Shown piece after piece: positions 1 to 10,659 of a stretch of 64,000 bases of DNA. This stretch comes from Astropecten irregularis (Eukaryota; Echinodermata; Asteroidea; Paxillosida; Astropectinidae). The position numbers and the translations under genes were made by a program. The first letter of the stretch is position 1. Every line of letters starts with the position of its first letter. Location of the stretch: the NCBI GenBank assembly GCA_963971285.1, contig OZ020262.1, positions 7,942,745 through 8,006,744 on the forward strand. Reading direction: 5' to 3'. The notes under the pieces are model-generated. The model searched no databases. It was given only the letters and a program-made list of their open reading frames with translations, and was not told the DNA's origin.

Positions 1-215
1 TTTTTTTGCGACTAGTCGTGAATTTTTTGCAACTAGTCGTGAATTTTTTGCGACTAGTCGTGAATCTTTTGCGACTAGTCGTGAATTTTTTGCGACTAGT
101 CGTGAATTTTTTGCGACTAGTCGTGAGTATTTCGCGACTAGTCGTGAATTTTTTTGCGACTAGTCGTGAATTTTTTTGCGACTAGTCGTGAATTTTTTTG
201 CAACTAGACATGAAT
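1..215. repeat. 22-bp minisatellite array, left copy
   Basis: About ten tandem copies of a roughly 22-bp unit containing the palindrome GACTAGTC, followed by GTGAA and a run of T. The array runs off the left edge. The same unit recurs in reverse complement at 1488-1745, so the two arrays face each other. Short reading frames through the array are by-products of the periodicity. Confidence 0.9.
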
Positions 216-1487
216 AATTGTTCAGTTGGCTAGGGGGTCGGCCGGCCCTGCCAGGCCTGGTAGGGCCACACACGTCTCACGTACATAGTAGGCCTATACA
301 TGTACTTTGTGCATGCTACATTGTAATTTGCGTTGGTCACTGTGCATGCCTTTTCGAGGTCGAAACTCGACATATGAATTTGTCTGTACAACCTAAGCGA
401 GCAACTATACTCAAACAGCGGAAATCGTCTCCAAAAGCCTAGAAAAATAGCCTATTTTTGACGTTTCCAGTCTCATATCTCAACTTCTGCTTAACGTATT
501 AATTTAGTTCGCTCGCCGAAATAAAGATCAATTATTCCTCTAAATGATAGTGTTTAAATTAAACTAGAAATGTATTTTAAACCTCCGTACCTGGGGGGTT
601 AAAGATGGTAAGTTTTGGCAGTTTTACTGTGCGAAGTCAGTTTTTGAGCAAGTCCTGATAGCGCAATGCTATATCTTTTTCATATTTGAACAAAGTGATA
701 TCACATATTTCAGGACTCCACCCTTCCTTCCTATCCCCGTCTTTCCTTTCTTCCCTTGTTTTCTTTTTTCAACCCTTTCTCTTTCCTCTTTCCTTTTCTC
801 CTATAACTATAACCCACCCACCCACCCCACCCGTACTTCTACATCTACCCTTTCCCCTCCTTGTCCCTTCACCCTCATTCCACACACCCCCTTCTCCTTT
901 CCCTTCCCCCACCCTAAACCTACACCTCACCTCTACCTATAAACCTTTCCTTTTCACCCATTATTCTCCTCCCCCTCTCCCTTTTTCTTTCCGATCCACC
1001 TTTCTTCCTCCTCCCCCTCACATACCCAACCCTACCCCTAGCATTACCTCCCCTTCCCGTCGTCCTATACCTGTCTTCTCCTCCCCCTTCCTTCATTCCT
1101 CCCACCCCATCCCACCCTTACTCCCACCGCCGTTAACCATTTTCAAATAGAACTAGAATTATGATGCCTCTCTTGGTTTACACCACACGGATAAAAGCTT
1201 CTGAATAAACTTTGGAGCGCATTCCGGTTCTTCTAATTTTCTGTGTTACAAATAAATAAAGTAAGATGTCTCCCTATTATATTTATCCATCAATTTGTTT
1301 GCCTTGTGGTTTATAGACGAATGGGACCTGTCTCTCCTTTTTTGCTTTCCACATGCCACATGTATGATTTTGCTCCCCCTTTACACACTACCGTAGTTGG
1401 CCCCACCGACGGGAACTATTTACACTTCCGTGGTTGGCCCTGAGATTTTCAGAAAACCGGTTCCCCGACCACCCAGCAAACTAAAAA
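216..1487. other. Spacer between the two minisatellite arrays, with a pyrimidine-rich tract
   Basis: No gene recognised. From about 715 to 1140 the plus strand is almost entirely C and T (a polypyrimidine tract with short CCCACC and TTCCTT runs). The 154-aa frame across it is a low-complexity Pro/Ser/Phe string and is not credible as a protein. The flanks hold no recognisable domain. Confidence 0.6.
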
Positions 1488-1745
1488 AAAATTCACGACA
1501 AGTCGCAAAAATTTCACGACTGGTCGCAAAAAAATTCACGACTGGTCGCAAAAAATTCACGACTAGTCGCAAAAAAAATTCACGACTAGTCGCAAAAAAA
1601 TTCACGACTAGTCGCAAAAAATTCACGACTAGTCGCAAAAAATTCACGACAAGTTGCAAAAATTCACGACTAGTCGCAAAAAATTCACGACTAGTTGCAA
1701 AAAATTCACGACTAGTCGCAAAAAAATTCACGACAAGTCGTGAAA
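1488..1745. repeat. 22-bp minisatellite array, right copy (inverted)
   Basis: About twelve copies of the same minisatellite as at 1-215 but in reverse complement (TTCACGACTAGTCGC plus A runs). The two arrays lie in inverted orientation about 1.27 kb apart and could form a long imperfect foldback. The inner end abuts a truncated Helentron-like core repeat at about 1770. Confidence 0.9.
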
Positions 1746-1789
1746 AAAATGTCCCTTCAGGGCCACGATACTTTTGTCATTCTCAAGAT

Positions 1790-2596
1790 ATGCTGCAAAC
1801 ATAAATTATGCCTTTTGATGACGTCATAATGACGTCACAGTCAATTTCACAACAGCATGCAAATCTCCAGGGTCTAACAAAGCTTTTACAAAAAGAACCA
1901 ATACCGTAGCACTTACCGTTCTCGAGATATAATGCTATTAACCAAAAATTACCTTTATTGATGACGTCATGATGACGTCACTGTAAATTTTGGGGCAGCA
2001 TGCACAAATACATGAGGTAACAAAGCTTTTACAAAAAGAATCATATTCATAGCCTTTGTCGTTCTAGAGATACGCTACTAACAAAATTGACTAATTAAAA
2101 ATTTAAATGAGCTGTCACGTGCTTAATTATTAAAGAATTAAAAAATACCTTTTTTGATGACTTCATGATGACGTCACTGTAAATGTTGGGGCAGCATGCA
2201 CAACTACATGATGTAATAAAGCTTTTACAAAAAGAATCATTACCGTAGCACTTACCGTTCTCGAGATATGCTGCTAATAATAGAAGTCAGCATTTTTGAT
2301 GACGTCATGATGACGTCACTGTAAATTTCTTGGCAGCATGCACAACTACATGATGTAACAAAGCTTTTGGAAAAAGAATTATTTTCATAGCATTTGTAGT
2401 TCTCGAGATACGCTGCTAACAAAATTGACTAATTAAATATGCAAATGAGCTGTCACGTGCATAATTAATTAAGAATTTTAACAAACTCAGTCTTAGGATT
2501 AACTTCAGCTTATAAGCTTTCATATGATACCTCATTTAAGCTGATCAGAAGAAGCTAAGTAAGAGATCAGGAATAAACAAACTTTGGGTGATAAAG

Positions 2597-2637
<41 letters not shown>

Positions 2638-2690
2638 TCAGAACAAAAACAAAACCTGTTCCGACATCAGAAATGTCGGAACAGCTAATT
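1790..2690 (-). mobile_element. Helentron-like non-autonomous element, minus orientation, 3' end lost
   Basis: Read on the minus strand, this copy starts at about 2690 with a hairpin head (AGCTGTTCCGAC paired with a downstream inverted copy). It continues through an ATT microsatellite (about 2599-2632), a unique block and four core repeats with TGACGTCA pairs. Its 3' hairpin and CTAG end are missing; the copy stops against the minisatellite at about 1750-1790. It faces the plus-orientation cluster that begins near 3011. Confidence 0.65.
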
Positions 2691-3010
2691 ATAGAAAGAT
2701 CCAAACCACCCTCTCCATTCTTACTATACAATGATGCGATCAAGAAAACGCTCATCGGTCGATTCGAGCTCGTACAGATCTTTTGGGGAATACTTTCATT
2801 CCACTATCAAATCCGTGCAACCAAAAACTCAAGTAACCAAACAAAATGTGGCAAATGTCTTGATAGTCTTTTTTTTCCTAATGGTTTATTTCGTATTCAA
2901 ATAAAACACAATATTTTGCATGTGTTATACTTTTGTATATCTCCAAAATTCAATGGTCAACCCACCATAACATGAAAATAAAATAAAAGCTGACATGTTC
3001 ATCATCATTA
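2691..3010. other. Spacer between two divergent Helentron-like arms
   Basis: A 320-bp sequence unlike the surrounding repeats, between the inverted arms at 1790-2690 and 3011 onward. A 100-aa frame (2673-2975) begins inside the repeat head and shows no domain. No gene or terminal motif recognised. Confidence 0.5.
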
Positions 3011-4265
3011 GCTGTTCCGACATTTCGGATGTCGGAACAGGTTTAGTTTTTGCTTAGATTTTTATTAGCTGTTCCGACATTTCTGATGTCGGAACAGGTT
3101 TTGTTTTTGTTCTGATTTTTATTATTATTATTATTATACTTTATCACCCAAAGTTTGTTTATTCCTGATCTCTTACTTAGCTTCTTCTGATCAGCTTATA
3201 TGAGGTATCATATGAAAGCTTATGAGCTGAAGTTAATCCTAAGACTGAGCTTGTTAAAATTCTTAATTAATTATGCACGTGACAGCTCATTTGCATATTT
3301 AATTAGTCAATTTTGTTAGCAGCGTATCTCAAGAACTACAAATGCTATGAAAATAATTCTTTTTCCAAAAGCTTTGTTACATCATGTAGTTGTGCATGCT
3401 GCCAAGACATTAACAGTGACGTCATCATGACGTCATCAAAAATGCTGATTTTTATTATAAGCAGCATATCTCGAGAACGGTAAGTGCTACGGCAATGATT
3501 TTTTTTGTAAAAGCCTTGTTACATCATGTAGCTGTGCATGCTGCCCCAAAATTTGCAGTGACGTCATCATGAAGTTATCAAAAGGTAATTTTTAATTCTT
3601 TAATTAATTATGCACGTGACAGCTCATTTGCATATTTAATTAGTCAATTTTGTTAGCAGCGTATCTCAAGAACTACAAATGCTATGAAAATAATTCTTTT
3701 TCCAAAAGCTTTGTTACATCATGTAGTTGTGCATGCTGCCAAGACATTTACAGTGACGTCATCATGACGTCATCAAAAATGCTGATTTTTATTATAAGCA
3801 GCGTATCTCGAGAACGGTAAGTGCTACGGTAATGATTCTTTTTGCAAAAGCTTAGTTACACCATGTAGTTGTGCATGCAGCCCCGAAATTTACCGTGACG
3901 TCATCATGACGTCATCAAAAAGGGTAATTTTTGGTTTATAGCAGTATATCTCGAGAACGGTGAGTGCTACGGTATTGGTTCTTTTTGTAAAAGCTTTGTT
4001 AGACCCTGTAGATTTGCATGCTGTTGTGAAATTAACTGTGACATCATTATGACGTCATCAAAAGGCATAATTTATGTTTGCAGCATATCTTGAGAATGAC
4101 AAAAGCTATGGTAATGATTCTTTTCACAAAAGCTTTGTTAGAAATTTTAGATGCATGCTGCTTTGTAAATGACCGTGACGTCATCATGACGTCATCGGAG
4201 CTTATAAAGCTGATCAAATAAGTCGGAACAGCTCCGTGTTCGTCCACGAACACTTAAATGTCTAG
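3011..4265 (+). mobile_element. Helentron-like non-autonomous element, complete copy
   Basis: The 5' head is a hairpin, AGCTGTTCCGAC with its complement a few bases on, present here twice in tandem (3011 and 3069). An ATT microsatellite, a unique block and tandem core repeats with TGACGTCA pairs follow. The 3' end carries GTCGGAACAGCT, a perfect 12-bp inverted match to the head (subterminal inverted repeat). Then comes a hairpin (GTGTTCGT, CC, ACGAACAC), eight bases and terminal CTAG at 4262-4265, followed by T. This layout (subterminal inverted repeats, 3' hairpin, CTAG, core repeats) is known for Helitron/Helentron-derived non-autonomous elements. The family assignment is inference from structure. 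Confidence 0.7.
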
Positions 4266-4271
4266 TTATTA

Positions 4272-5251
4272 TTAGCTGTTCCGACATTTCTGATGTCGGA
4301 ACAGGTTTTGTTTTTGTTCTGATTTTTATTATTAGCTGTTCCGACATTTCTGATGTCGGAACAGGTTTTGTTTTTCTTCTGATTTTTATTAGCTGTTCCG
4401 ACATTTCTGATGTCGGAACAGGTTTTGTTTTTGTTCTGATTTTTATTATTATTATTATTATACTTTATCACCCAAAGTTTGTTTATTCCTGATCTCTTAC
4501 TTAGCTTCTTCTGATCAGCTTATATGAGGTATCATATGAAAGCTTATAAGCTGAAGTTAATCCTAAGACTGAGTTTGTTAAAATTCTTAATTAATTATGC
4601 ACGTGACAGCTCATTTGCATATTTAATTAGTCAATTTTGTTAGCAGCGTATCTCGAGAACTACAAATGCTATGAAAATAATTCTTTTTGCAAAGGCTTAG
4701 TAGCATCATGTAGTTGTGCATGCTGCCAAGAAATTTACCGTGACGTCATCATGACGTCATCAAAAATGCTGATTTTATTTTTAGCAGCATATCTCGAGAA
4801 CGGTAAGTGCTACGGTAAAGATTCTTTTTTTAATTGCTTTGTTACATCATGTAGTTGTGCATGCTGCCCCGAAATTTACAGTGACGTCATCATGACGTCA
4901 TCAAAAAAGGTAATTTTTGGTTAAGAGCATGATATCTGGAGAACGGTAAGTGCTACGGTATTGGTTCTTTTTGTAAAAGCTTTGTTAGACCCTGTAGATT
5001 TGCATGCTGTTGTGATATTAACTGTGACGTCATTATGACGTCATCAAAAGGCATAATTTATGTTTGCAGCATATCTTGAGAATGACAAAAGCTATGGTAA
5101 TGATTCTTTTCACAAAAGCTTTGTTAGACAATTTAGATGCACGCTGCTTTGTAAATGACCGTGACGTCATCATGACGTCATCGGAGCTTATAAAGCTGAT
5201 CAAATAAGTCGGAACAGCTCCGTGTTCGTCCACGAACACTTAAATGTCTAG
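4272..5251 (+). mobile_element. Helentron-like non-autonomous element with tripled head
   Basis: Structured like the 3011-4265 copy, but the hairpin head is repeated three times (about 4272, 4333 and 4390), each with the ensuing TTTTGTT and ATT stretch. Core repeats with TGACGTCA pairs follow, then the 3' subterminal repeat, the 18-bp hairpin and CTAG at 5248-5251. The copy is joined directly to its neighbours with only ATT repeats between, so the cluster looks like head-to-tail tandem amplification. Confidence 0.7.
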
Positions 5252-6811
5252 TTATTATTATACTTTATCACCCCAAATTTTGTTTATTCCTAATCTTTTA
5301 TAATGTTTGTCTGGTCAGCTTATATGAGGTATCATATGAAAGCTTATAAGCTGAAGTTAATCCTAAGACTGAGTTTGTTAAATTTTTTAATTAATTAGGC
5401 ACGTGACAGCTCATTTGCATATTTAATTAGTCAATTTTGTAACCAGCATATCTCGAGAACAACAAAGGCTATGAATATGATTCTTTTTGCAAAGGCTTAG
5501 TAGCATCATGTAGTTGTGCATGCTGCCAAAAAATTTACCGTGACGTCATCATGACGTCATCAAAAATGCTGATTTTATTATTAGCAGCATATCTCGAGAA
5601 CGGTAAGTGCTACGGTAATGATTCTTTTCGTAAAAGCTTTGTTACATCATGTAGTTGTGCATGCTGCCACGAAATTTACAGTGACGTCATCATGACGTCA
5701 TCAAAAATGCTGATTTTATTATTAGCAGCATATCTCGAGAACGGTAAGTGCTACGGTAATGATTCTTTTTGCAAAGGCTTAGTAGCATCATGTAGTTGTG
5801 CATGGTGCCAAAAAAATTACCGTGACGTCATCATGACGTCATCAAAAATGCTGATTTTATTATTAGCAGCATATCTCGAGAACGGTAAGTGCTACGGTAA
5901 TGATTCTTTTCGTAAAAGCTTTGTTACATCATGTAGTTGTGCATGCTGCCACGAAATTTACAGTGACGTCATCATGACGTCATCAAAAATGCTGATTTTA
6001 TTATTAGCAGCATATCTCGAGAACGGTAAGTGCTACGGCAATGATTTTTTTTGTAAAAGCCTTGTTACATCATGTAGCTGTGCATGCTGCCCCAAAATTT
6101 GCAGTGACGTCATCATGAAGTCATCAAAAGGTAATTTTTAATTCTTTAATTAATTATGCACGTGACAGCTCATTTGCATATTTAATTAGTCAATTTTGTT
6201 AGCAGCGTATCTCAAGAACTACAAATGCTATGAAAATAATTCTTTTTCCAAAAGCTTTGTTACATCATGTAGTTGTGCATGCTGCCAAGACATTTACAGT
6301 GACGTCATCATGACGTCATCAAAAATGCTGATTTTTATTATAAGCAGCGTATCTCGAGAACGGTAAGTGCTACGGTAATGATTCTTTTTGCAAAAGCTTA
6401 GTTACACCATGTAGTTGTGCATGCAGCCCCGAAATTTACCGTGACGTCATCATGACGTCATCAAAAAGGGTAATTTTTGGTTTATAGCAGTATATCTCGA
6501 GAACGGTGAGTGCTACGGTATTGGTTCTTTTTGTAAAAGCTTTGTTAGACCCTGTAGATTTGCATGCTGTTGTGAAATTAACTGTGACATCATTATGACG
6601 TCATCAAAAGGCATAATTTATGTTTGCAGCATATCTTGAGAATGACAAAAGCTATGGTAATGATTCTTTTCACAAAAGCTCTGTTAGAAATTTTAGATGC
6701 ATGCTGCTTTGTAAATGACTGTGACGTCATCATGACGTCATCGGAGCTTATAAAGCTGATCAAATAAGTCGGAACAGCTCCGTGTTCGTCCACGAACACT
6801 TAAATGTCTAG
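5252..6811 (+). mobile_element. Helentron-like element, headless, with expanded 141-bp core array
   Basis: Lacks the hairpin head and starts at the ATT microsatellite. The core units repeat at exactly 141 bp, with TGACGTCA onsets at about 5541, 5682, 5823, 5964 and 6105. Two unit subtypes alternate, giving a 282-bp higher order. Since 141 is a multiple of three, one frame (5551-6141) stays open with 47-residue repeats. The segment from about 6000 to 6811 is nearly identical to about 3455-4265, indicating a recent duplication inside the cluster. It ends with the hairpin and CTAG at 6808-6811. Confidence 0.7.
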
Positions 6812-7135
6812 TTATTATTATTCTTTATCACCCTCTAAGCTTGTAAACAGCTTATCTCTTCTTAGCTTCTTCTGATAAGCTTAGATGAGGTATCATATGA
6901 AAGCTTATAAGCTAAGGATCATACTTGCACTGAGTTGTAAAAATTCTTCATTAATTAAGCACGTGACAGCTCATTAAACATTTTAATTAGACAATTTTGT
7001 TAGCAGCGTATCTCGAGAATTACAAATGCTACTTAAATAATTCTTTTTCCAGAAGCTTTGTTACATCCTGTAGTTGTGCATGCTGCCACGAAAATGGCCG
7101 CTACGTCATCATGACGTCATGAAATTGGCTGTTTT
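6812..7135 (+). mobile_element. Helentron-like element, partial 5' copy
   Basis: Divergent start (ATT repeat, unique block with TTAAGCACGTGACAGCTCATT) and a single core unit, ending around 7135 in unrelated sequence. No 3' hairpin or CTAG. It marks the right edge of the cluster. Confidence 0.6.
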
Positions 7136-8985
7136 TAAGCCCTACGTAAGAGGGCCCATTATGTATAGTGTGTGTGTACTGTATAGTGCTGTGCACAACC
7201 CCATGTCCTGTCAGCTGGGATTGTTTATTTTAAGAGGTCAAAGTCTGGCCAGCAAGTGCATGGCCAGGCACCGTTGGGCCACGGCAACAATGTTTGCGCA
7301 TACAAACACGTAACTGTTAGTACGGCTGTTGAAAGTACTGTGCAAAGGTCATACTATGGAGGTTGCTAGTTTCAAAAAAGTTTGAAACGTACGTTGTATT
7401 AATGTTGTAGGCCTACCTAAAGAACGTATAAAGAACCTCGTTTGGATATATACATGTAGTGTGAAATCGGAGCCCGGTTTCATAACTTCATCCTAATGCT
7501 TTAGCTACGTGAAATATACAAAACCTGATTCTTCGTCATGTAGCCCTCATCGTCAAAACGTAAGAAAAAACACAAATTTTGTGTCATGGCTTGAGCTGAC
7601 TAGGGCGAACGTTTAGTTCGTTTAACGAAAAAGAGACAGTTTTCAATAATCGCGCCGGCAACCGTAACAAGACCCTCAGGATTAGAGCTACTCTATGCTG
7701 TACTGGGTTCCGATGTTACTGTTGAAAGAACGTAAAGACCCCTAATCGGCACTTAATCTTCTAACTCCATTTTACTGCTAATATCATTTGAAACCATCAA
7801 AGACTGATTCGTAAAATTCGTCATTTATGCCTTAATCGCTTTTTTTCAAAAAGTATGGGGGTATAATACGCATGCTTTGTGTACCGTACCTACGTACGGA
7901 TCGAATCAATACACCTTACGCGTAACGCAGTCTAGTATGGCGCCGCCAAGCATTAAATTACATGTATATGTAACAATTGGGCATAACAATTAAGCCATTA
8001 AATTTCCATCTCTTGCAATATTTCATTGCCTTAAAGATAATTTGCGCACATGTTGTTTTGTTTCTGTCTGTAATAATTGAATATCTCCTTACCATTTAAA
8101 TTTGAATCATTTCTTGCTAGACTTCATTCTTCTTTCACATACTTCTATTACCAGCGTGATAATAAAATCAACTAATATCAAACACAGGAACTGAGCAAGC
8201 TCAAATGATCATACTTGATGAGCGGGGTCATGTACATGGGCCAACTTGCTTGGAGTTGGAGACTGGAGATTCAAGATTGCAGGGTTACCACAATACAACG
8301 GCAGGACCCTTTAACATTCGCTGCGTCATCCCACAAGGCATAGCTTATTTCCATGTCTTTACTATTCTTCTTAAAAGGCATAGTTTATTTTGATGTCTCT
8401 ACTATTTTCTTTTGGAATATACACACAAAATGAAATGAAACCGGTATCCCCATGCATGATCCAAGAATCAACATTTTGTATTCAAAATTCAAGAGATTAG
8501 ATTCCAAGGAGAATAGAGTCTACAAGACTTAAGGTTGTACATCAAGAAATTCATGTTCCAAATACATTATTACAGATGCAAGAGCCAATATTCTAATTGC
8601 ATGGCGATTTCATCTTCCTTAAATAATTTTTTTTTCCAAACAGATGATCCAAGCATCCAGATTTAATTAAAAGAAGGCATTCCTCTCAAACATCAGTCTA
8701 ATTATTGAAATGTCAAAGAATTTTACTTCATTTAACAGAAACTAGATAAAAACACGTAATGCATTAGCAGAATGAAATGAGAGCAGTTTATTAAGACACA
8801 AATGGAAACAAAGAACAACCTAATACATCTGACATTGTTAGGGCAATTCATGAAATAAATGCAACATTTATTACAGCAGTCAGAATATAGCCAACTTTCT
8901 TTTTAGCAAAATTTAACTCTACTGCTGCTCATTTATAGCAAGTACATTAATTGATGCAAAAAAATATATGATTTTTAAATAACAA
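7136..8985. other. Intergenic sequence, nothing recognised
   Basis: A 1.85-kb stretch without a convincing coding frame, RNA gene or repeat boundary. Short frames (for example 79 aa at 7074-7313 and 62 aa at 8205-8393) have no recognisable domain and no supporting splice context. Confidence 0.5.
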
Positions 8986-8989
8986 TGAC

Positions 8990-9460
8990 TTGCAGCATAT
9001 CTCGAGAACGATAAGTGCTACGGTAATGATTCTTTTTGTAAAACCTTTGTTACATCATGTAGTTGTGCATGCTGCCCCGAAATTTACAGTGACGTCATCA
9101 TGACGTCATTTAAAAAAAAGGTAATTTTTGGTTAGCAGTATATCTCGAGAACGGTGAGTGCTACGGTATTGGTTCTTTTTTTTAAAAGCTTTGTTAGACC
9201 CTGTAGATTTGCATGCTATTGTGAAATTAACTGTGACGTCATTATGACGTCATCAAAAGGCATAATTTATGTTTGCAGCATATCTTGAGAATGACAAAAG
9301 CTATGGTAATGATTCTTTTCGCAAAAGCTTTGTTAGAAACTTTAGATGCACGCTGCTTTGTAAATGACCGTGACGTCATCATGACGTCATCGGAGCTTAT
9401 AAAGCTGATCAAATAAGTCGGAACAGCTCCGTGTTCGTCCACGAACACTTAAATGTCTAG
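8990..9460 (+). mobile_element. Helentron-like element, 3' half
   Basis: Three core repeats with TGACGTCA pairs, then the 3' subterminal repeat GTCGGAACAGCT, the hairpin GTGTTCGT/ACGAACAC and CTAG at 9457-9460 followed by T. The 5' head is absent. This copy sits outside the main cluster, which shows the family is dispersed and that the 3' boundary is constant. Confidence 0.75.
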
Positions 9461-10184
9461 TTTGTCTGTGCAACTTGAACACCTGTGAGAGTTCTGAGTA
9501 TTTTTAAATGATTTTTGAAGTATTAGGATTTATCACTGTTGTCTATGGGAGTTTATTTACTTGGGTGCAACCAAGTAGGTAGGGGGTAGGGTAGGGGAGT
9601 GGGTAGGGGAGAGGGTCGTGGTATAAAATATGGTGTTCCATTTTGTGCCGTCAACGCGTTGCTTTTTTTTGCCGTCGCATTTTGTTGTTATTAATTTGCC
9701 GTCGCATTTTTGTTGCGTCGCATTATATTTTGTTTACTGTCGCATTTTGTTTTTGCCGTTGCATTGTTTTCCCAGGTGATGATATGCTGAGCCCTTTGTT
9801 TTCATCCTTTTATGGGTGGCTCAAAGCATTTCCTCTGTGTATTTTTTTTTTAACATCAAAATTCAATAAAGTTGTTCTTTAAAAGGTTCTTTTCATCCCG
9901 TTATGTTTCCTTCTTGCTAGCGTTATATCTGGTTGATTGATATTTTCTGACTGCTTTAAAGAAAATTTGAGTAGGGTATTCGCTTTTTTTCTCGTTACAC
10001 AGGTTTATCACTCCATGTATATATTAGATAATACAAAGCGTGAGTGCTGCTCCGTGACTGTGAACATGCATTTTTAATATACCAATCATGTATTATACCT
10101 TTAAGTTCGACGTTTGAAGCGGGCCATAGTAGCAAATGGGCAAAGGAAGGTAAACTAGGCATACATTTACATGTAATTGAGCAG
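9461..10184. other. Intergenic sequence with a G-rich run
   Basis: No gene recognised. At about 9575-9630 the plus strand is rich in GGTAGGG-type repeats, which could form a G-quadruplex. At 9655-9775 there are several degenerate repeats of GCCGTCGCATTTTG. Confidence 0.5.
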
Positions 10185-10330
10185 CAGTGTTGGAGTACTC
10201 GTACTCGAACTCGAACTCGAGTACAACTCAAGTACCAATAAGTTTAATTGGCCCGTACTCGTTCATAAGTACTAGGAAAAACAAGTACTCGGTCCGTACT
10301 CGTAATTTCGTACTCGGACTAGCCCTGATG
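10185..10330. repeat. GTACTCG/ACTCGAA short-repeat element
   Basis: A run of partly palindromic GTACTCG, GAACTCGA and GTACTCGT words. It abuts and truncates the helicase frame on the minus strand, so it probably marks the junction of an inserted repeat. No target duplication was identified. Confidence 0.5.
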
Positions 10331-10578
10331 CTTTCCACCGGCGCTGCTTCGAAGTCGGTCTCGGCCTCGTTGACGTTGCGAAGAAAATCACGACAGAGCG
10401 ACGCTGCCTGAAAAATTACACTTTTTCCGTAGCCAGTTGGGAGGCTTACGAAAACATCCCTGTCATGCAGGAAATAATCAATAGCTTTAGACTGATGTTC
10501 CTTAAAAGAATGTAGACCAAGACGGTCACAAGCAAACGCCTTGGCTTTGGTCAACACGTCTAACTTTGAGGACGCCAT
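10331..10578 (-). pseudogene. RecQ-like DNA helicase, N-terminal fragment
   Basis: Starting at the ATG at 10576-10578, the frame gives a short helical leader, then FKEHQSKAIDYFLHDRDVFV followed by LPTGYGKS. This is the Q-like region and Walker A (motif I) of RecQ-family superfamily 2 helicases. Later motifs (Ia, DEAH, III-VI) are missing. About 80 residues after the start the frame runs into the GTACTCG repeat at 10185-10330 and becomes unrelated. RecQ-like fragments are often found in repeated elements of invertebrate genomes, so this may be a transposon-carried relic or a first exon cut off by insertion. No splice donor of good quality is evident before the repeat. Family assignment is fairly secure; function is presumably lost. 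Confidence 0.6.
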
Positions 10579-10659
10579 TTTGTGATTATGTGTATGAGTC
10601 TCCAAGGCAAGGAAGGTCAGGAGGTCGATCTCATTAATTCCCAGCTGGCATATTTGCAT

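Noticed and set aside
686..1150. A 154-residue Pro/Ser-rich plus-strand frame
   Set aside because: Pure consequence of the C/T-rich tract; its complement also has an open frame, and neither has a protein-like composition.
1397..1804. A 135-residue KKFTTSR repeat frame and its 103-residue complement
   Set aside because: Both are translations of the 22-bp minisatellite.
4047..4253. A 68-residue minus-strand frame (starting MFVDEHGAVPTYL) repeated at 4047, 5033, 6593 and 9242
   Set aside because: It recurs because the 3' end of the Helentron-like element recurs. It spans the terminal hairpin, subterminal repeat and core unit and has no domain; conservation is explained by DNA repeat identity.
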